Shown: positions 27,013 to 36,374, numbered from the stretch's first letter. The stretch: 64,000 nt of DNA from JAODBJ01 sp963782465 (GCA_963782465.1 CAWAJR010000002.1:565417-629416), one strand, 5' to 3'. Notes: generated from the letters alone by a model not told the origin. Numbers and translations: made by a program.

Positions 27013-27423
27013 TCAAAATCCGAAGGCGCGGCCAACGGTGCGCCAGGTCTGGTCACAGGACGGCGGCAGGTTGCCGGGGTTCCACGGCGTTCCCGCCCAC
27101 GGCGCGTTGGCTGCCGGTTGGGGGTTCGCGAGGAGTTGCCGCACACGAGATTCGATCGCCATCAGCTCGTTGATCTCCTGGCGCTGCTGGGCGGCGAACG
27201 AGCGCAGCTGCTGCGCCATCGAGCACATCTGCTCGGCCAGCGATTCGGCCTGGGCCGAGCTGTCGTGCGCGCCGGCACGGAAACGGTCGGCGGCTTGGCA
27301 CTGCCAGTCGGCACTGCCGGCCGCGTGCGTCAACCGGTGCCCGGAAGTGCGGACACTGTCGGCGTCCCGCTCGTAACGGGAAGCCAGATTCTCGAGGAAG
27401 GTGGGGTCACCCAAGACGGGCAT
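27013..27423 (-). CDS. WXG100-like protein with W-Q-C motif
   Basis: 136 residues. Two helices flank SADWQCQAADRFR, exactly where WXG100 proteins have W-x-G followed by A-x-x-F; here the glycine is cysteine. The second helix (AEQMCSMAQQLRSFAAQQRQEINELM) has another cysteine, so a disulfide could lock the hairpin. A Pro/Asn/Trp tail (ANAPWAGTPWNPGNLPPSCDQTW) extends about 30 residues beyond the usual length. Likely exported, probably with the protein encoded 9 bp downstream. Confidence 0.68.
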   Translation of the reverse strand: MPVLGDPTFLENLASRYERDADSVRTSGHRLTHAAGSADWQCQAADRFRAGAHDSSAQAESLAEQMCSMAQQLRSFAAQQRQEINELMAIESRVRQLLANPQPAANAPWAGTPWNPGNLPPSCDQTWRTVGRAFGF

Positions 27424-27509
27424 GATCGATCCTCACTTCGAACCGTCGGCCCCGGATGGGCCGCTTCACCTACTACAACGCGCAAACAGTGCCGGCGTGA
27501 CGCACTTGT

Positions 27510-29180
27510 TCACGGGCACTGCTTCGCCGTGATCGAGATCCCGGCCGTGTAGGACTGGCCCGCGCTGTTCCACACAGTGAGGGTGATCCTGTAGGACCCG
27601 ACCTGCGAGAAGGTCAGCGAGATCTGCGAGTACGGCGGCATGTTCCAAGTCTTGCTTCCGTCGTTGTTGCGCCACTGCCCGTGCGCGACATTCCGAGCAC
27701 CGACGGCCTGGTACTGCCAGTTGTCGAGATTGGCGCAAACCACGGTGGCACCCTGAATACCGACGTACGGCGCTGCGACCGTCGTAGGTGGTGCGGTGGC
27801 CTGTGTGGTCGGCGGCGCGGTGGGCGGTGAGGTTGCGGGCGAGGTCGCCGGTGGCGCGGTCGCGACCGGCTGGGTCGCGGGCGTGTGCGTGGTCCCGCCG
27901 CCCGCCGGAGGCGCAGTCGCGGGCGTCGTCTTGGTCGGCGCCTTCGTCGTCGTGGTCGTCTTCTTCGTGCTCTTCTTCGACTTCTTGGCCTTGGCCGCCT
28001 TCTTCACCGTCGTCGACGTGGTGCGGTGCGCGTGGGTGGTCGGGGTCGATGTGGCGTCGACGAGTTTCGGGCCTCCACCCCCACTCCCGCGCGCGGCGAA
28101 CGCGACCCCGCCCACGAGCACGACCGCGGCGACCACCGCGCCGACGACCGCGCGGCGAGAGCGCCCGGCCAACCACTGCCGCGCCCCGCGGCCGCCGGCC
28201 GCGGTGACCGCGACCGGCTCGGTCGGGGCGGGCGTGGGCAGCGGCGTGTCGCCCGGCGGGTTCGACCGGCGGCTCCCCAGGCGGGTCTCGCCGAGGTCCG
28301 GGATCGTCGTCGCGTACGGGTCGCCGGCCGCGTCGGCCGCCGCCGGCAGCAGGGGCGCGAGCCCGGCCACGGAACTGCGAGCCTGTTCCAGCCGCGTGCG
28401 CGCGTCGTGCGCGCTCGGCGGCCGGTCGGCCGGCTGCTTTTCCAGCATGGAGGCCAGCACCACCCGCACCGCGTTCGGGAGCCCCGGGATGGGCGGCGGT
28501 TCTTCCTCGAGATGCGCCCGCAGCACGGCCATGGGGTGCGAGGCGTCGAACGGTGGCCGCCCGCTCAGCATCTCGTAGAGCACGATGCCGGCGCTGTAGA
28601 TGTCGGCCGACGCGGTCGGCGCGCCCCGTTCCGACAGTTCGGGCGCCATGTAGATCGGTGTGCCGATCAGGCCCGTCACCTTGGTGAGCGAGGGGCCGTG
28701 CGCGAGCCGGGCGACACCGAAGTCGGTGATCAACGCCTTCGGCTCGCCGGGAGAGGTCTGGTCGATGAGGATGTTCTCGGGCTTCAGGTCGCGGTGCACG
28801 ACGCCGGCCTGATGGACCGCCTCGAGCCCTTCGAGGACCTGGGTCGCGAGGTTGATCGCCAGTTCGGGCGTCATCCGCTCGGCGCGAAGCAGGTGGCGCA
28901 GGTCGGTGCCGACGACGAGGTCCATCACGATCGCGAGCGTGTTGCCCTCGACGACGAGGTCTCGCACCTTCACGAGGTGCGGGCTGTCGAGCCCGAGGAG
29001 CAGCGCCCGCTCCTGCACGAAACGAGCGACGAGCTCCGGGTCTTCGGCGAGCTCCGGCTTGAGGAGCTTGACCGCCACCCGCGTGTCGCTCGGGACATGG
29101 GTCGCGCTCCAGACCTCGCCGGTCGCACCGCGACCGACGAGGTCTTCGAGCACGTACGAAGAACCGAGTTGGCGAGCCAT
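27510..29180 (-). CDS. Transmembrane Ser/Thr protein kinase (PknB-type)
   Basis: 556 residues. The kinase domain (8-270) has GRGATG 16-21, Lys38, HRDLKPEN from 129, DFG 153-155 and APE 179-181. One membrane helix lies at about 344-363. A long Thr/Lys/Pro linker leads to an outside domain (about 471-556) with two cysteines and a GSYRITLTVWNSAGQSYT beta-sandwich-like ending. PASTA repeats are absent. It sits inside the type VII-like locus between two WXG100 genes, so the FHA domain of the ATPase is a likely phospho-target reader. Starts 33 bp after the WXG100 stop. Confidence 0.92.
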   Translation of the reverse strand: MARQLGSSYVLEDLVGRGATGEVWSATHVPSDTRVAVKLLKPELAEDPELVARFVQERALLLGLDSPHLVKVRDLVVEGNTLAIVMDLVVGTDLRHLLRAERMTPELAINLATQVLEGLEAVHQAGVVHRDLKPENILIDQTSPGEPKALITDFGVARLAHGPSLTKVTGLIGTPIYMAPELSERGAPTASADIYSAGIVLYEMLSGRPPFDASHPMAVLRAHLEEEPPPIPGLPNAVRVVLASMLEKQPADRPPSAHDARTRLEQARSSVAGLAPLLPAAADAAGDPYATTIPDLGETRLGSRRSNPPGDTPLPTPAPTEPVAVTAAGGRGARQWLAGRSRRAVVGAVVAAVVLVGGVAFAARGSGGGGPKLVDATSTPTTHAHRTTSTTVKKAAKAKKSKKSTKKTTTTTKAPTKTTPATAPPAGGGTTHTPATQPVATAPPATSPATSPPTAPPTTQATAPPTTVAAPYVGIQGATVVCANLDNWQYQAVGARNVAHGQWRNNDGSKTWNMPPYSQISLTFSQVGSYRITLTVWNSAGQSYTAGISITAKQCP

Positions 29181-29213
29181 GACGAGCCGTCCCCGCGAAG
29201 TGCCCGTAGGCGG

Positions 29214-29477
29214 TCAGGAACCGGCTTTGATCAACGCGTCGCGCCGGCGGGCAACCTCGGTGCCCGCTTCGCCGAGCGCGCCCTGCAGGTTGGTGAGCAT
29301 GCGCTTGAAGTCGCCGCTCCACTGGCCCTTGAACCGTTCGGCGGCAGGGCCGACCCAGTAGGTGCTGTTGATCTGGCTGTCGATGCTGCTCACCAGCTCG
29401 GCCACATTCGCGGCCTGCCGGTCGAACGTGCTCTTGAGTGCGGTCAGTTGGTCGACTTCTCCACCGATTGCGGGCAT
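29214..29477 (-). CDS. WXG100 family protein
   Basis: 87 residues, the standard length for the family. Helix 1 (QLTALKSTFDRQAANVAELVSSID) leads into STYWVGPAAERFKGQW, with W-V-G in the turn and the usual A-x-x-F. Helix 2 ends in EAGTEVARRRDALIKAGS. It would be secreted as a dimer by the EssC/EccC-like ATPase encoded upstream. The ATG at 29477 (MPAIGGEV) is the only start that gives the correct length. Confidence 0.88.
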   Translation of the reverse strand: MPAIGGEVDQLTALKSTFDRQAANVAELVSSIDSQINSTYWVGPAAERFKGQWSGDFKRMLTNLQGALGEAGTEVARRRDALIKAGS

Positions 29478-29626
29478 CGCCCACCTCTTTCGTTCCGGCC
29501 CCGTCCGGGCCACCACCGAATGCAACGCGCCACCGCCCCCCGCGTGACGCCCGAGCCCAGGAAATTGTGCTCGCGATCCAAGAAAAGGGCGAGTGCGTCG
29601 CGCACCGCGCTCGGTGGACGGCCGAT

Positions 29627-29848
29627 TCACTCGTTCGGGGGCGGCGCCGGCGGCTGCAACCTCGACCCGATGCGCGCCCATATCGCATCACGATCAAACG
29701 CCGGCGGAGCGAGCGTTTCGCGGATGGCGGCGAGCTCCGCGGCGAGCGCGTCGAGCTCTTCGGCCTCACTGTCCGTGAACGCGCGCAGCTCCTCGATGAG
29801 TGCTTCGGCGCTCGCTCGAGCGTCGTCGGAGGCGTGATCGTCGGTCAT
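29627..29848 (-). CDS. Small acidic coiled-coil protein
   Basis: 73 residues, unrecognised. The central part (ALIEELRAFTDSEAEELDALAAELAAIRETL) is strongly acidic with a heptad-like pattern and should form a coiled coil. The tail is Pro-rich. It lies 64 bp downstream of the ATPase gene and upstream of the WXG100 gene, all on the minus strand, so it is probably part of the secretion locus. No signal peptide. Confidence 0.55.
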   Translation of the reverse strand: MTDDHASDDARASAEALIEELRAFTDSEAEELDALAAELAAIRETLAPPAFDRDAIWARIGSRLQPPAPPPNE

Positions 29849-29912
29849 GCGGGCCCGTTGGTCGAAAACGCTACCCCTCGGGTGGGGGGATGAGATCCGC
29901 GCGTACGTTCGA

Positions 29913-32318
29913 TCATCGCGCGACCTGTACGTAGGCAACGGCGCCCCGGCGCACGAGATAGCCGCGGCCGGGAGGGAACGAACGCGTCGACTTGCGCGGG
30001 AACCGGACGCCGAGCAGGTCGCCATCGATGTCGACGTCGGGCTGGAGGATGAGCCCGTGCTTCGGGCGGCGCAGTTCGGCCAGGACGCCCCCGAAACTGC
30101 GGTGCAGTGTGTGCGTCTGGCAGCCCGCCAGCACCACGACGCCACCATCGCGAGCCCGCCGGACGAGCCGCTCGAGCACCATCGCCGCGGGGGTGTCGGC
30201 CAGCTCGTCGACATCGTCCACCACCACGAGGACCGGCACCGCACCGTTCGGCACGGGCTGGTCGAGTTCGGTGACAAGACGGCCCAGGAGCGCCTCGGCG
30301 TCGGCGGCGCGGGCCGTGGCGGACCACTCGATTCGGTCGAGCAGCGGTGTTCGCCGGGGCGCGATCAGGAACGCCTCGCCGCCCGGGTTCGCCTCGACGA
30401 AACCCGACGCCAGGGTCGTGAGCGCGCTCGACCGGCCCGAGCGGTCAGGCCCGGCCACGAGGAACACCGCCTGCTCGTCGAGATCGACGTAGCGCGGCAC
30501 GCCCATCCGCGCGTCGAGCGCGATCGCGATGCTCGTTACACCGGGCTCGGGCCGGCCGATCGCGTCGCGCGACACGTCGACCGGCGGCGGTTCCAGTCGC
30601 GCGACCGGTTCCCAGCGTTCGCGCAGCGAGCCCGCGAGCGTGGCGATGGCCTGCGCCTGGCCTTCACCCGACGGATCGTCACCGGCCACGGCCACGTGGA
30701 GCTCGACACCCGTGTCGGTGAAACCGCGGCCCGGTGGCAGCTGCATGTCGCCGACGTGACGGCTGAGCCCGAGCCACGCGTACTCGTCGTCGTCGGCGAG
30801 CCGGAGGATCACTGCTCGCGAGATCTGTGCGGTCAGCGCGGCGGGAAGGCCGCTACGGCGCGCCGCGGTGATGACGAAGTGGATACCGAGCGCGCGACCG
30901 TCGGCGACTTGCCGTTCGACTGCGTCGAGTAATTCGCCGCGGTCGACCGATTCGAACGCGGCCGCGAAACCGCCCCAGTCGTCGAACAGGACGACGATGT
31001 CGGGCGGGATGTCGGCGGCGGCACCGCGAGCCCGCAACTCCTGCAGCGACCCGGCCCCGACCCGGCCGAGCAACTCCCGCCGTTCGACGATTTCCGCGTC
31101 GAGCCGGGCAACGAGTTGTTCGACCATCTCGCCGTCGCGCAACGCGACGACACCTGCGCACTGGGGCAAGACTTCGATCGAGCGCAGACCGAGGCTGGCG
31201 CAATCGAGCCCGTAGCACACGAACGCTGCCGGTGAGCAACGCGACGCGAGCGAGGCGGCGATCGTGCGCAGCAGCGTCGTCTTGCCCGTACCGGCCGCGC
31301 CGTACACCAGCAGGTGACCGGCATCCGCGAGGTCGAGCAGGTAGGGCTGCTGGCGTTGCCGGTCGGGTTCGTCGAGCACGCCGGCGACCGCAACCAGCGA
31401 CGGCGCCTCGGGTGCCGCCAGCGCATCGAGCGGGTAGCAGAGACGCAAGGGTTCGAGCCACGGCGACGGTTGCGGCGCGATCCCCGCGAGCGTTGCCGCG
31501 TCGATGACCGCGCGGGTCAAGCGGCGGAGGTCGGTGGGGCCGAGCGAATCGGTGTCGTCGGGCCTCGCGCCCCGCAGCGGTTCGGTGGAGGGGAACGGCC
31601 GGAGTTCCAGCCGAGCCTCGTCGCGAACCGTGCCGGTGCGGTTCCCGGCGAAAGCGGTCTGGATCTCCTGCACTTCCGCGTGGCCGGTTCGTACGAGGGC
31701 TCGGCCCGGGTTCGAGCGCGACAACCGGGCCGCGTCGGGCCGGCCGATCACGTCGGTGCTCTCGTGATCGTCGTTGACGCGGAGGGCGACGCGCAGGTTG
31801 GTGTTCGCGCGGATGTGGTCGTCGACCACCCCGCTCGGCCGTTGCGTCGCGAGCACGAGATGGATCCCGAGGCTGCGCCCGCGCTGGGCGATATCGACGA
31901 CGCCGTCGACGAACTCCGGCACTTCACGCTTCAAGAACGCGAACTCGTCGAACACGATGAGCAGGTTCGGGGGCGCGGTCGCGGCGTCCTGCGATTCGAG
32001 CTCGACGAGGTCTTTCACCGACGCCGCTCGCAGGATCTCCTCGCGGCGGCGTAGCTCCGCGTTCAACGAGACGAGGGCACGTTGGGCCAGGTGCGCGTCG
32101 AGGTCGGTGAAGAAGCCGACCGTATGCGGCAACGTGGCGCATTCCTTGAATGCGGCACCGCCCTTGTAGTCGACGAGCACGAACGCGAGCCGGTTCGGTG
32201 GCGCCGAGGCCGCGAGCGACCCGACCAGCGTCTGGAGGAATTCGCTCTTGCCCGCGCCGGTCGTGCCGGCGATCAACGCGTGCGGGCCGTCGGAACGCAG
32301 ATCGATGGTGAACGGCGC
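29913..32318 (-). CDS. EssC/EccC-like FtsK-SpoIIIE ATPase, 3' part
   Basis: The C-terminal ~800 residues of the type VII motor, in a different frame from the N-terminal part. It has three FtsK-type ATPase units: IAGTTGAGKSEFLQ (first Walker A) with LLIVFDEFAFL, LVYGAAGTGKTTLLRTIA (second) with DIVVLFDDWGG, and VAGPDRSGRSSALTTLA (third, degenerate Walker A) with VLVVVDDVDEL. The first ATG (32276) lies next to Walker A and has no ribosome site, so it is not an independent gene. Rejoining the frames near 32318 gives a protein of about 1440 residues, normal for EssC/EccC. It would energise export of the WXG100 proteins. Confidence 0.85.
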   Translation of the reverse strand, partial: APFTIDLRSDGPHALIAGTTGAGKSEFLQTLVGSLAASAPPNRLAFVLVDYKGGAAFKECATLPHTVGFFTDLDAHLAQRALVSLNAELRRREEILRAASVKDLVELESQDAATAPPNLLIVFDEFAFLKREVPEFVDGVVDIAQRGRSLGIHLVLATQRPSGVVDDHIRANTNLRVALRVNDDHESTDVIGRPDAARLSRSNPGRALVRTGHAEVQEIQTAFAGNRTGTVRDEARLELRPFPSTEPLRGARPDDTDSLGPTDLRRLTRAVIDAATLAGIAPQPSPWLEPLRLCYPLDALAAPEAPSLVAVAGVLDEPDRQRQQPYLLDLADAGHLLVYGAAGTGKTTLLRTIAASLASRCSPAAFVCYGLDCASLGLRSIEVLPQCAGVVALRDGEMVEQLVARLDAEIVERRELLGRVGAGSLQELRARGAAADIPPDIVVLFDDWGGFAAAFESVDRGELLDAVERQVADGRALGIHFVITAARRSGLPAALTAQISRAVILRLADDDEYAWLGLSRHVGDMQLPPGRGFTDTGVELHVAVAGDDPSGEGQAQAIATLAGSLRERWEPVARLEPPPVDVSRDAIGRPEPGVTSIAIALDARMGVPRYVDLDEQAVFLVAGPDRSGRSSALTTLASGFVEANPGGEAFLIAPRRTPLLDRIEWSATARAADAEALLGRLVTELDQPVPNGAVPVLVVVDDVDELADTPAAMVLERLVRRARDGGVVVLAGCQTHTLHRSFGGVLAELRRPKHGLILQPDVDIDGDLLGVRFPRKSTRSFPPGRGYLVRRGAVAYVQVAR

Positions 32319-34242
32319 CCGCGCCGGCGCCGACCGACGCCGTCAAGCCCCGCGCCTGCGACCAGCGGTCGACGATGCGCTCGGGCGACGGTGGTTCGAG
32401 ATCGAGGAGGTCGAGGAGCGCGACCGTCTCCGGCACCGTGTGCGCCCCTTCGGACGCGCCCGCGTCGCGTACGCAGGCGAGCGACCGTGCCGTGTCGAGC
32501 GCGAGGCCGAGGTCGGCAAGATCGGCCACGACGGGCGAAACGTCGGTCCCGGTTGCCGTGACGGTCAGCTTGGTCTCGCCCGGGACCGGCCCGACGCTCA
32601 CGATCTGGCCGCACTCCCCCGGCAGGTCGGCCGTGTTCGAAGCGACGACGACCGCGCTCACGCCGGCCGACGCGCCGCGAGCCAGGAGGCGCGACAACTC
32701 CGACGGGTCGATGTTCACTGCGCCGGCGACAACCACCAGCAGATGCGGGAGTGGCGCGGCGTCGCGGAGAAGGCCGTGCCCACGTTCACCGTCGCCGCGT
32801 TGTTCGACCACGGCAGTGAGCCGGCCGAGCAACTCGCGCGTCTCGCGATCGGTCGCCGCGACCGCACCGCGGTACTCGGTGCCGAGCAGCGTCGTCGCAT
32901 GCGGAAGCCAGTGCGCCCAGCTCCACCGGTGTGCTCGAGCCGGTTCACCGAAGATCGCGACGACCAGGTCACGGGGGCTGTGCAGGGTGCAGGCCTGCAC
33001 GACAAGACCGCGCGCGACCGCTTCCGTCGAATGCGGGTCGCCGACGACACCGACCACGCGGCCGGGACCGAGATCGACGGTGACGGGCACCAACGGGTCG
33101 GTGGCGAACTCCTCGCGCAACGCGTCGGCCCGGCGCGACAGCGCGTCGTCACCGCTCGTTGGGGCGTCGATCGTGATCTCGCTCGGGGTGTCGGCGGTGC
33201 CGACGCGGAGCGAGAGGAAGTCGGCGTCGGCGGGGCGCCGTTCCCACAGATCGGCCGAGATGCGCTGCGCGCGTTCGACGAGGACCGCGAGCGGGGGATG
33301 GCTGCTGCGCCGCGCTCGCACGTGGGTGACATGCGCGCGTTCGGCATCTTCACCGACCGCTTCGAGCTCACGTTCGTAGGCGGCAACTTCCTTGCGGTAC
33401 GTCGCCCGGCCACCGCGGCGGCTGTCGACCACGCTGAACATCGCCATCATCGGTCCGAGGGCCATGAAGAGCAGGAACGTCGCGTTGCGGAGCAACGCGA
33501 ACATCACCACCCCCATGAAGACCGGCACGACCGACGCCGCGAGCGGCAGCCGCGCCTTCTCGGCCCGCTTCGGCGCAGCGGGCAACGCGAAGGTCGGCGG
33601 TTCGTAAGGGTGGGCGACGCGCGGCGGGCGATTGAAGAGCAGGCGGCCGTCGCGGTAGCGGTGCGTACCGGCGGGGGCCGGGCTCGAACGCTGTACGCAC
33701 AGCAGCGTGTCGCCGACCTCGACGACCTGGTCGCTCGTCAAGGCTTCGGGTGCGTCGAGGCGACGGCCGTCGACGAACGTGCCGTTCGTCGAGCCCAGGT
33801 CTTCGACGGTCACCGCGTCGTCGGTCACCGTCAGCCGGGCGTGGCGGCGGGACGCCTCCTCGTCGCGTAGGCCGACATCGGCCCTCGCGTCGCGACCGAT
33901 GACGTGATCGCCGACGACGAGCGGGTAACGCCGTCCGGTCGAGGCGCCGCCGACCACGAGCAGGTACCACGGAGTTTCAGCCGCCGCGGCGGAACGGCGG
34001 CGGGTGGAGCCGACCCGGACGCGATCGCCGTGCCGCAGTTCGAGTTGCGCGACGCGCTCGCACTCGTCGAACGCAACCCCCGATCGCACGATCACACAGG
34101 CGGGCGGCGGTGAGGCGCCCAGGTCGGCGAAACGCGCGATCGCACTCGCCAGTTCCCGTACGGGCACTTGGGGGTCGACGTCGACAAGCACCTCGACGGG
34201 TTCCTCGACCCCGACGATCTCGAGTACCAGCCCGACGCGCAC
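32318..34242 (-). CDS. EssC/EccC-like ATPase, 5' part (FHA + 2 TM), frame-broken
   Basis: Starts at GTG 34242, 4 bp after the sigma factor stop. Residues 1-85 resemble a beta-grasp or degenerate FHA. Residues 93-183 are an FHA domain (GRDARAD, SRRHARL, STNGTFVDGRRL). Two adjacent membrane helices follow (LPLAASVVPVFMGVVMFALL and FLLFMALGPMMAMF). The cytoplasmic linker leads to SQARGLTASVGAGA, after which the frame is lost. A 2-nt loss or 1-nt gain in the GC-repeat at 32310-32331 would restore the expected APFTIDLRSDGPHALIAG. FHA-TM-TM-FtsK is the Firmicutes EssC layout rather than mycobacterial EccC. Confidence 0.82.
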
Positions 34243-34246
34243 GGTC

Positions 34247-34813
34247 TCAGTCTTCCCCGTCGGCAGATTGGCGCGCGACGACGCCGCGCAACGATCGAAG
34301 CGCGCGGTACGTGAGGGCACGCACCGCCTCCTCGCTGGAGCCGAGCACCTCGGCGGTCTCGGCCACCGACAGGTCTTCGAGGAACCTCAACTCGAGGACG
34401 CCGCGCTGCGCCTCGGGGATGCGATCGAGCGACGCGAGCAACTCACCGGCTTCGAGGTGACGCAGGGCAGCGTCTTCGGCGGTGCCGGTCGCGACGGGAG
34501 GCGGGTCGGCCATGACCATCTCGGTCGACGACTTCTTCCGTGCCCGCCCGACGACGAGGTTGAACGCGATGCGCAAGAGCCACGCCCGGAACGGGACGCC
34601 GCGCCACTCGTAGCCGGAGATGCGCTCGAAGGCACGGCAGAACGTGTCGGCGGTGAGGTCTTCGACCTCGCTGGCCCAGACCCGCCGGTGCAGGAACCCG
34701 ACGACGACGGCGACGTTCTGCTCGTACAGCTCGCGGAACGCGTCGAGGTCGCCGGCCGACGCGCGGGCGACGAGCGCCTGCTCATCGTTCCCCGCGTCGA
34801 CTCCGTCTCCCAC
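34247..34813 (-). CDS. ECF-type RNA polymerase sigma factor
   Basis: 188 residues. Region 2 is LYEQNVAVVVGFLHRRVWASEVEDLTADTFCRAFERI with GVPFRAWLLRIAFNLV. Region 4 is IPEAQRGVLELRFLEDLSVAETAEVLGSSEEAVRALTYRALRSLR. No anti-sigma gene is adjacent. It is the first gene of the minus-strand secretion locus and lies 4 bp before the ATPase, so it probably drives that locus. The divergent 160-bp region up to the secreted-protein gene at 34974 should hold both promoters. Confidence 0.9.
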   Translation of the reverse strand: MGDGVDAGNDEQALVARASAGDLDAFRELYEQNVAVVVGFLHRRVWASEVEDLTADTFCRAFERISGYEWRGVPFRAWLLRIAFNLVVGRARKKSSTEMVMADPPPVATGTAEDAALRHLEAGELLASLDRIPEAQRGVLELRFLEDLSVAETAEVLGSSEEAVRALTYRALRSLRGVVARQSADGED

Positions 34814-34973
34814 CGTGCGCGGCCCTCGCCCCTTCCGACACCCCGCCTAGGTCTATCGCAATCCGAGGTCCCGAGATTCGTGCGTCACGCATCGCCGCCA
34901 CTCGCGTTTCACCTGTCGAACACGGAGACGACGCCCCCGGCCGGTCGGGCGGGGCCGATGCCAGGAGGAAACC

Positions 34974-35639
34974 ATGGGTAAGCGCACGACGAAAGCACTC
35001 AGTATTCGACGCCGGGTGGTCCGGGGCGTGACAGCAGCGGCGCTGTTCAGCCTCGGTGCCGGCCTCGCCGTGCACCAGGCCCAGGCATCGGCCCCGCCGG
35101 CCAAGACCCCGGCCCACGCCGTGACGGTGCCGGCCAAGCCGGTGGCCAAGCCGACCGGGCCGCTTGCGGCGCTCGATGCGCTCAACTCCAAGGGCGTGCT
35201 CCAAAACCTGAGCTTGCTCGGGCGCACTTCGTTCGGCCCGACGAACCAGTCGGAAGGCGGCTCCGGCACCCCCTACATGACGTCGGCGACTTCGAGCCTC
35301 CTCGACCAGATCAACCGCGCCGTCGGCACGACGGGCGACATGGTCGACCGGACGATGAACGGCCAGCCCCTCACCCCCGACGAGGAGCGAAGCGGCGCGG
35401 CGGCCCTCAAGTACGGCACCAGCTACCTCGACCTCACCGAAAACCTGATGAACAACTACACCCGCATGGACCACGAGAACCTGAACGAGTGGGAGTACCT
35501 GACGTACGGCCCCACCCAGACGGACAGCAGCGGCAACACGTGGTACCGCGACAGCACGAGCGGGACGTGGTCGTCGCCGACCGACCCCGGCAACTCGACA
35601 CCACCGTTCTTCTACTCCGACGTGAACTCGATGCCGTAA
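34974..35639 (+). CDS. Secreted protein of unknown function
   Basis: 221 residues with a twin-basic N-region and hydrophobic core (RRRVVRGVTAAALFSLGAGLAVHQAQA), cleaved near AQA-SA. A Pro/Lys/Val linker follows, then Asn/Ser/Tyr-rich sequence with LSLLGRTSFGP, SYLDLTENLMNNYTRMD and a Thr/Ser/Pro tail. No known domain. An ideal AGGAGGAAACC site precedes the ATG. It is divergent from the secretion locus and may be co-regulated with it. Confidence 0.68.
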   Translation: MGKRTTKALSIRRRVVRGVTAAALFSLGAGLAVHQAQASAPPAKTPAHAVTVPAKPVAKPTGPLAALDALNSKGVLQNLSLLGRTSFGPTNQSEGGSGTPYMTSATSSLLDQINRAVGTTGDMVDRTMNGQPLTPDEERSGAAALKYGTSYLDLTENLMNNYTRMDHENLNEWEYLTYGPTQTDSSGNTWYRDSTSGTWSSPTDPGNSTPPFFYSDVNSMP

Positions 35640-35665
35640 CGACGATCCGCCCAAGGCCCCCCGCC

Positions 35666-35691
35666 CGTACCCCGCCATCCGGCGGGGTACG
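35666..35691. terminator. Hairpin terminator between convergent genes
   Basis: Perfect 11-bp inverted repeat (CGTACCCCGCC / GGCGGGGTACG) around ATCC, 27 bp after the secreted-protein stop and just before the stop of the convergent alpha/beta hydrolase. Confidence 0.7.
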
Positions 35692-35696
35692 GCGCG

Positions 35697-36374
35697 TCAC
35701 GGCACCGCGTCGATGAACTCCAGCGCCGCGTCGATGCAACCGAAGTCGCGCGGCGCCCGGAAGTGATCGATGCCCGGGAGCACGACGAGCTGCGCGTCGG
35801 GCAATGCGTCGACGAGCGGATCGGGTGGGCCGGCGAAGTCGCGGTCGCCGATGATCACGAGCGTCGGGCAGGTGACCTTTCCGATCTCTTCGGCCGTGTA
35901 CGGCTCTGACGGCCGGCGGAGGCACGCCGCGATCGCCAGCGGATCGTTACCGGCCGACTCGGCCACCTGCACGAAGAGTTTCGCGGTGAGGTCTTCGGGG
36001 TCGGCGCCCCGCTCGAACGCGTCGGCGAGCACGGTCGCCGGATCGGTGCGGAACAGGTTCTCGCCGACGCCGATCACGACGAGACGGCCGAAACGTTCGG
36101 GCGATTGCGCCGCGAGGCGCAGCAGGAGCTGCGCACCGAGCGAGAAGCCGATCGCGTCGACGGGTTGGTCGGGAAGGGCCGCCGCGATCGACTGTTCGAG
36201 GTGCGCGTACGCGGCCGGGTCGTGCGGTGCGGCGGCGCTTCCGTGGCCGAGCAGGTCGACGCCGATCACCTCGCGCCCACTGTCGGTGAGCAGGTCGGCC
36301 CACCCGTCGTTCCGCCAACCGTGCACGAACGACGAACCCACCCCGTGCACCAACACCACCGGTTCCGTACGCAT
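35697..36374 (-). CDS. Alpha/beta hydrolase
   Basis: 225 residues. VLVHGVGSSFVHGW is the oxyanion loop, DAIGFSLGAQLLLRLA holds the nucleophile Ser in G-F-S-L-G, VIIGDRDFAGPPDPL carries the acid and LPGIDHFRAPRDFG the histidine. Resembles 3-oxoadipate enol-lactonase-like carboxylic-ester hydrolases. The start at 36374 (MRTEPVVLVHG) lies 24 bp from palindrome copy 3, which separates it from the upstream TetR gene on the same strand. Confidence 0.83.
   Translation of the reverse strand: MRTEPVVLVHGVGSSFVHGWRNDGWADLLTDSGREVIGVDLLGHGSAAAPHDPAAYAHLEQSIAAALPDQPVDAIGFSLGAQLLLRLAAQSPERFGRLVVIGVGENLFRTDPATVLADAFERGADPEDLTAKLFVQVAESAGNDPLAIAACLRRPSEPYTAEEIGKVTCPTLVIIGDRDFAGPPDPLVDALPDAQLVVLPGIDHFRAPRDFGCIDAALEFIDAVP

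Noticed and set aside
32240..32276. Separate gene starting at ATG 32276 in the secretion ATPase
   Set aside because: It lies six codons before Walker A with no ribosome site, and the preceding frame supplies exactly the missing N-terminal part.
34814..34973. Promoters for the sigma factor and the secreted protein
   Set aside because: Both must lie here, but I could not pick convincing -35/-10 pairs by eye.
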